Positions 6,863-10,117 of a DNA stretch of 10,117 bases are shown one piece after another. This DNA comes from Actinomycetes bacterium. Its GTDB lineage: Bacteria; Actinomycetota; Thermoleophilia; Solirubrobacterales; Solirubrobacteraceae. Position 1 is the first letter of the stretch. Each line of letters begins with the position of its first letter. A program made the position numbers and the translations under genes. The stretch spans positions 1 through 10,117 of the forward strand of contig JAEXXR010000194.1 of assembly GCA_023405705.1 (NCBI GenBank), given 5' to 3'. The notes beneath the pieces are model-generated. The model worked only from the letters and a program-made list of their open reading frames with translations, had not been told where the DNA came from and did no database searches.

Positions 6863-9066
6863 TGAGTGAGAGCACGATCCGCTGGGAGCAGGACGCCGAC
6901 GGCGTCGTCATCCTGACGCTGGACGACCCGAACCAGGGCGCCAACACGATGAACGAGGCCTACGCCCGTTCGATGGGCGCGACGGTCGACAGGCTCGAGG
7001 CCGAGAAGGACTCGATCAAGGGCGTCGTCCTCACCTCCGCGAAGTCGACCTTCTTCGCCGGCGGCGACCTCAACAACCTGAAGGCCGTCAGACCGGAGAA
7101 CGCGCAGGAGTTCGCGACCTACCTGAGAGAGGTCAAGAGCCAGCTGCGCCGCCTGGAGACGCTCGGCAAGCCGGTCGTCTCGGCAATCAACGGCACCGCG
7201 CTCGGCGGCGGCCTGGAGATCACGCTCGCGACGCACTACCGCGTCGTCGTCGACAGCCCGAAGATCCAGCTCGGCTTCCCCGAGGTCTCGCTCGGCCTCC
7301 TGCCCGGCGCCGGCGGCGTCGTGCGCACGGTCCGGATGCTCGGCATCGTCGGCGCGCTGATGGGCCTCCTGCTTCAGGGCCAGAGAGTCCGCCCGGGCAA
7401 GGCGAAGGAGCTCGGCATCGTCGACGAGCTGGTCGCGACGCCCGAGGAGCTGATCCCGGCCGCGAAGAAGTGGATCGAGGCCAACCCCGAGGCGCAGCAG
7501 CCGTGGGACGCCGACAAGAAGTACAAGATCCCCGGCGGCACGCCGTCGACCCCGGCGCTGGCGATGAACCTGCCGGCCTTCCCGGCCAACCTGAAGAAGC
7601 AGCTGAAGGGCGCCAACTACCCGGCCCCGGCGGCGATCATGGCGGCCGCGATCGAGGGCGCGCAGGTCGACTTCGACTCCGCGCTCGTGATCGAGGGCCG
7701 CTACTTCACGTCGCTGGCCGTCAGCCAGGTCGCGAAGAACATGATCCAGGCGTTCTTCTTCGACCTCCAGCAGGTCAACGGCGACCGCGGCCGTCCGGCC
7801 GACATCGAGCCGTACAAGGCGAGAAAGGCCGTCGTCCTCGGCGCGGGCATGATGGGCGCGGCGATCGCGTACGTCTGCGCGAAGGCCGGCATCGAGGTCG
7901 TGCTGAAGGACGTCGACCAGGCGGCTGCCGAGCGCGGCAAGGACTACTCGAAGAGACTGGTCGAGAAGGGCGTCTCGCGCGGCAAGACGACGCAGGAGAA
8001 GGGCGACGCGCTGCTGGCGCTGATCACCCCGACGACCGACCCGGCCGCCGCGGCCGGCGCCGACATCGTGATCGAGGCGGTCTTCGAGGACCCGGCCGTC
8101 AAGGCGAAGGTCTTCGCCGAGATCGAGCCGCACCTGGCGCCGAACGCGCTGCTGGGCTCGAACACCTCGACGCTCCCGATCACGGAGCTGGCGGAGGGCG
8201 TCTCGCGGCCGAGCGACTTCATCGGCCTGCACTTCTTCTCGCCCGTCGACAAGATGCCGTTGCTGGAGATCATCAAGGGCGACAGCACCTCCGACGACGC
8301 GCTCTACAGATCGCTCGACTTCTCCAAGCAGATCAAGAAGACGCCGATCGTCGTCAACGACTCGCGCGGCTTCTTCACCTCGCGGGTGATCGGCACGTTC
8401 ATCAACGAGGGCATCTCGATGCTGGTCGAGGGGATCCCGGCGCCGACGATCGAGCAGGCCTCCTCGCAGGCCGGCTACCCGGCTCCGGTGCTCCAGCTCA
8501 GCGACGAGCTGAACCTGAAGCTGATGCGCAAGATCCGCGTCGCGGCCCAGGAGGCCGGGGCGATCGGCAGCGGCTGGGACGGCCACCCGTCCGAGGCCGT
8601 GATCGACCGCATGCTCGACGAGTTCGACCGTCCCGGCAAGCTCGAGGGCCGCGGCTTCTACGCCTACGCCGACGGCAGACGCGCAGGCATCTGGGAGGGC
8701 CTCGCAGAGGCGTTCCCGCCGGTCTCCGACCCGTCGCAGATCAGCCTCCGCGACCTCGAGGAGCGGATGATGTTCGTCGAGGCGCTGGAGACCGTGAAGT
8801 GCCGTGACGAGGGCGTGATCGAGTCGGTCGCCGACGCGAACATCGGCTCGATCTTCGGCATCGGCTTCCCGGCCTGGACCGGCGGCGTGCTCCAGTACAT
8901 CAACGGCTACGAGCACCCCGAGCACGGCACGGGCCCGGCCGCCTTCGTCGCCCGCTCGCGCGAGCTGGCCGCCAGATACGGCGAGCGCTTCGACCCGCCC
9001 GCGTCCCTGGTCGACCTCGCCGACCGCGGCGACCGCTACGACGACAGCGTCCCGGCTCCGGCGTAG
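6862..9066 (+). CDS. fadB: Multifunctional enoyl-CoA hydratase / 3-hydroxyacyl-CoA dehydrogenase (FadB/FadJ type)
   Basis: A 734-residue fusion that hydrates trans-2-enoyl-CoA and then oxidises 3-hydroxyacyl-CoA with NAD, feeding the thiolase encoded just upstream. The hydratase domain spans roughly residues 5-200: FFAGGDL forms part of the oxyanion hole, and the catalytic glutamates are Glu119 in GGGLE and Glu141 in GFPEVSLG, close to E. coli FadB Glu119 and Glu139. After a linker, the Rossmann domain starts near residue 320 with GAGMMG at 327-332. The dehydrogenase dyad is His457 in HFFSPVDKMP and Glu469, with the same 12-residue spacing as E. coli His450/Glu462. The C-terminal dehydrogenase domain runs to the end. 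The length fits FadB (about 729) and FadJ (about 714). Eight arginines use AGA, unusual at this GC content. The gene ends 15 bases before a strong hairpin. Confidence 0.96.
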   Translation: MSESTIRWEQDADGVVILTLDDPNQGANTMNEAYARSMGATVDRLEAEKDSIKGVVLTSAKSTFFAGGDLNNLKAVRPENAQEFATYLREVKSQLRRLETLGKPVVSAINGTALGGGLEITLATHYRVVVDSPKIQLGFPEVSLGLLPGAGGVVRTVRMLGIVGALMGLLLQGQRVRPGKAKELGIVDELVATPEELIPAAKKWIEANPEAQQPWDADKKYKIPGGTPSTPALAMNLPAFPANLKKQLKGANYPAPAAIMAAAIEGAQVDFDSALVIEGRYFTSLAVSQVAKNMIQAFFFDLQQVNGDRGRPADIEPYKARKAVVLGAGMMGAAIAYVCAKAGIEVVLKDVDQAAAERGKDYSKRLVEKGVSRGKTTQEKGDALLALITPTTDPAAAAGADIVIEAVFEDPAVKAKVFAEIEPHLAPNALLGSNTSTLPITELAEGVSRPSDFIGLHFFSPVDKMPLLEIIKGDSTSDDALYRSLDFSKQIKKTPIVVNDSRGFFTSRVIGTFINEGISMLVEGIPAPTIEQASSQAGYPAPVLQLSDELNLKLMRKIRVAAQEAGAIGSGWDGHPSEAVIDRMLDEFDRPGKLEGRGFYAYADGRRAGIWEGLAEAFPPVSDPSQISLRDLEERMMFVEALETVKCRDEGVIESVADANIGSIFGIGFPAWTGGVLQYINGYEHPEHGTGPAAFVARSRELAARYGERFDPPASLVDLADRGDRYDDSVPAPA

Positions 9067-9081
9067 CCGTCTCTCCGCAGC

Positions 9082-9117
9082 CCCGTCGGGATCGGCCGTA
9101 GCGCCGATCCCGGCGGG
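9082..9117 (+). terminator. Terminator-like hairpin after fadB
   Basis: CCCGTCGGGATCGGC (9082-9096) pairs with GCCGATCCCGGCGGG (9103-9117) over 15 positions with one G-U pair, around a six-base loop. It begins 15 bases after the fadB stop at 9064-9066. No T-run follows, as is often seen in high-GC actinobacteria, so termination strength is unproven. It would separate the fad operon from the next gene on the same strand. Confidence 0.7.
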
Positions 9118-9128
9118 CCTGCCACGCT

Positions 9129-9144
9129 CGGCGGCATGCCGCCG
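9129..9144. repeat. Perfect 16-bp palindrome
   Basis: CGGCGGCATGCCGCCG reads the same on both strands. It lies between the terminator-like hairpin and the long inverted repeat, outside any gene I can support. It could be a protein-binding site or part of the neighbouring palindrome cluster. Its GC-only arms make chance more likely than for the longer repeats nearby. Confidence 0.45.
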
Positions 9145-9154
9145 CCCGAGTCGT

Positions 9155-9201
9155 AACTCCGGTCGTTTGCACCCCTCAGAGGGGTACAAACGACCGGAGT
9201 T
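9155..9201. repeat. 47-nt near-perfect inverted repeat at the 5' end of the DUF559-type gene
   Basis: Two 23-nt arms (9155-9177 and 9179-9201) flank a single central A at 9178. They are complementary at 22 of 23 positions; the only mismatch is C9170 against A9186. Each arm begins or ends with AACTCCGGTCGTTTG or its complement and contains an ACCCCTC/GAGGGGT core. The right arm lies in the open frame of the downstream gene and reads QTTGV; the left arm, read on the minus strand, gives the same QTTGV preceded by GTG. Transcribed rightward, it would form a very stable cruciform-like hairpin enclosing the AGAGGGG that would serve as a Shine-Dalgarno. It may be a mobile palindromic repeat, an operator or a nuclease recognition site; the sequence alone does not decide. 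Confidence 0.85.
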
Positions 9202-9217
9202 CCGGATGCGCGGCTGG

Positions 9218-9242
9218 CCGAACTGGCGAATCGCCAGTTCGG
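9218..9242. repeat. Perfect 25-nt inverted repeat inside the open frame of the DUF559-type gene
   Basis: CCGAACTGGCGA (9218-9229) and TCGCCAGTTCGG (9231-9242) are perfectly complementary 12-nt arms around A9230. In the frame of the downstream gene the repeat encodes AELANRQFG, part of the likely N-terminal helix-turn-helix, so it is apparently both palindrome and coding sequence. It ends one base before the first conventional in-frame start, GTG at 9244, placing it immediately upstream of or across the true gene start. Confidence 0.85.
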
Positions 9243-9243
9243 T

Positions 9244-10117
9244 GTGGTCCACAGGAAGCAGCTCCTCGCGGCCGGGCTGTCGACGAAGCAGATCGAGGGG
9301 CGGCTCCGCACCGGGCGCCTCCACCTCGTCCACCGCGGCGTCTACGCGGTCGGCCACCGCCGCCTGAGCCGCGACGGCCTCCTCCTCGCGGCGGTCTTCG
9401 CCTCCGGACCCGGCGCCGTCGTGAGCCACCGCGACGCCGCGGGCCTCTACGGGATCCGCCCGGCGAACCACCGGCTGATCGACGTGACCACCGACGCCAA
9501 ACGCCGCGCTCCGGAAGGCACGACGCTCCACCGCGCCGCCCTCCCCTCGCGCGAGGTCACGCAGCTCGACGCCATCCCCGTCACGACCCTCGCCCGCACC
9601 CTCGTCGACCTCGCGGACGTCGTCCAACCGCACCAGCTGCGCCGCGCGCTCCACGAGGCCGAGCGGGTCCATCGCAACGACGTGCGCGAGATCGAGCGGA
9701 TCATGGAGCGGACGCGGACCCGGCCCGGCGGAGGCCACGCCGCGCTCGCTGCGGCGCTCGCAGACGCCCGCGCCCATGGCCTGCGCCGGACCCGGTCCGA
9801 TCTGGAGGAGCTCTTCTACGGACTGACGGAGCGGTTCGCGCTCCCGCGCCCGCGCATGAACCGCATCGTCCACGACTGCGAGGTCGACGTCTGGTGGCCG
9901 TCCGAGCGGGTCGCGGTCGAGGTCGACGGCTGGCAGTCCCACGGCACGCGCCAGGCGTTCCAGCGCGACCGCGAGAAGGGCAACCACCTCGCCCTCCGCG
10001 GCGTCCTCCTGCTCCGCTTCACCCACCACGACGTGACCCACCGCCCCGACCACGTCGCCCGGGAGGTGGCGGCGGCGCTGGCGAGCCGCCGGCCGGCGGC
10101 GCAGTGGGCGGCTGAAC
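9244..10117 (+). CDS. AbiEi-like N-terminal domain plus DUF559 (Vsr-like nuclease fold) protein, start unclear, 3' end outside window
   Basis: The frame is open from just after TAA 9154-9156 to the right edge. The first conventional in-frame start is GTG 9244, but family-like sequence (DARLAELANRQFGVVHRKQLLAAGLS) begins near 9205, so the gene may have lost its start or use CTG 9214 or 9223. The N-terminal part (about 9205-9370) resembles the AbiEi-type winged-helix domain: a helical segment, then GRLHLVHRGVYAVGHRRLSRDG. A middle region carries SHRDAAGLYGI and TTLARTLVDLADV. The C-terminal DUF559 region (about 9877-10080) shows EVDVWWPSERVAVEVDGWQS, a following His, FQRDREKGNHLALRG and LLRFTHHDV, typical of its Vsr-like restriction-endonuclease fold. 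DNA binding and possibly cleavage are inferred; substrate and role are unknown. I see no AGA arginine codon among several dozen, unlike the neighbours. No partner toxin such as AbiEii is visible. The gene follows the fad terminator, so it is probably a separate unit. Confidence 0.75.
   Translation, partial: MVHRKQLLAAGLSTKQIEGRLRTGRLHLVHRGVYAVGHRRLSRDGLLLAAVFASGPGAVVSHRDAAGLYGIRPANHRLIDVTTDAKRRAPEGTTLHRAALPSREVTQLDAIPVTTLARTLVDLADVVQPHQLRRALHEAERVHRNDVREIERIMERTRTRPGGGHAALAAALADARAHGLRRTRSDLEELFYGLTERFALPRPRMNRIVHDCEVDVWWPSERVAVEVDGWQSHGTRQAFQRDREKGNHLALRGVLLLRFTHHDVTHRPDHVAREVAAALASRRPAAQWAAE

Noticed and set aside
8900..9172. Minus-strand 90-codon frame starting MQTTGV
   Set aside because: Its first residues match the downstream gene only because they lie in the palindrome. 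The rest is Arg-rich, crosses the terminator hairpin and overlaps the end of fadB.
9082..9242. CRISPR array or insertion-sequence end
   Set aside because: The palindromes differ from one another, so there are no repeated units with spacers. No transposase and no target-site duplication can be seen.
9167..9367. Plus-strand 66-codon frame with a good ATG
   Set aside because: It is a Ser/Arg/Ala-rich shadow in another frame of the DUF559-type gene, whose own frame carries the family motifs.
6157..10053. Minus-strand open frame of 1298 codons antisense to fadAB and the DUF559-type gene
   Set aside because: Low-complexity composition with no recognisable motif; it mirrors real genes on the plus strand and crosses an intergenic region with hairpins.

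Overview
The window comes from a very GC-rich bacterium. Overall base composition, near-exclusive G/C at third codon positions, a respiratory NarGH pair, and an AbiEi-like/DUF559 protein of a kind common in high-GC actinobacteria suggest an actinobacterium. A Solirubrobacterales (Conexibacter-like) member of the Thermoleophilia is my best guess, by inference only. A curious trait is the frequent use of the AGA arginine codon in narG, narH, fadA and fadB, despite the GC richness.

Layout from left to right. (1) Positions 1-1589, minus strand: narH, the iron-sulfur beta subunit of respiratory nitrate reductase, running off the left edge. (2) Positions 1608-5399, minus strand: narG, the molybdenum catalytic subunit. 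It is followed after 18 bp by narH with a strong ribosome binding site, so the two form an operon transcribed leftward; narJ and narI would be expected beyond the left edge. (3) Positions 5400-5644: a 245-bp divergent promoter region with a perfect 8-bp inverted repeat close to narG, a GC-rich hairpin, and an imperfect TTGAC-N6-ATCAG palindrome nearer the rightward operon. (4) Positions 5645-9066, plus strand: fadA-fadB, a thiolase and a multifunctional enoyl-CoA hydratase/3-hydroxyacyl-CoA dehydrogenase, overlapping by one base. Together they carry out the last three steps of fatty acid beta-oxidation. (5) Positions 9067-9243: a terminator-like hairpin followed by three more palindromes, including a 47-nt near-perfect inverted repeat. 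(6) Position 9244 to the right edge, plus strand: a protein with an AbiEi-like N-terminal region and a DUF559 (Vsr-like nuclease fold) C-terminal region. It has no convincing start codon because its apparent 5' end lies inside the palindromes.

The two operons are divergent and could be physiologically linked: beta-oxidation generates NADH and reduced flavin that feed the quinone pool, and NarGHI oxidises quinol with nitrate. The operons themselves are conventional. The part most worth a second look is the palindrome cluster at the 5' end of the DUF559-type gene, with the uncertain narG start and the operator-like palindromes next.
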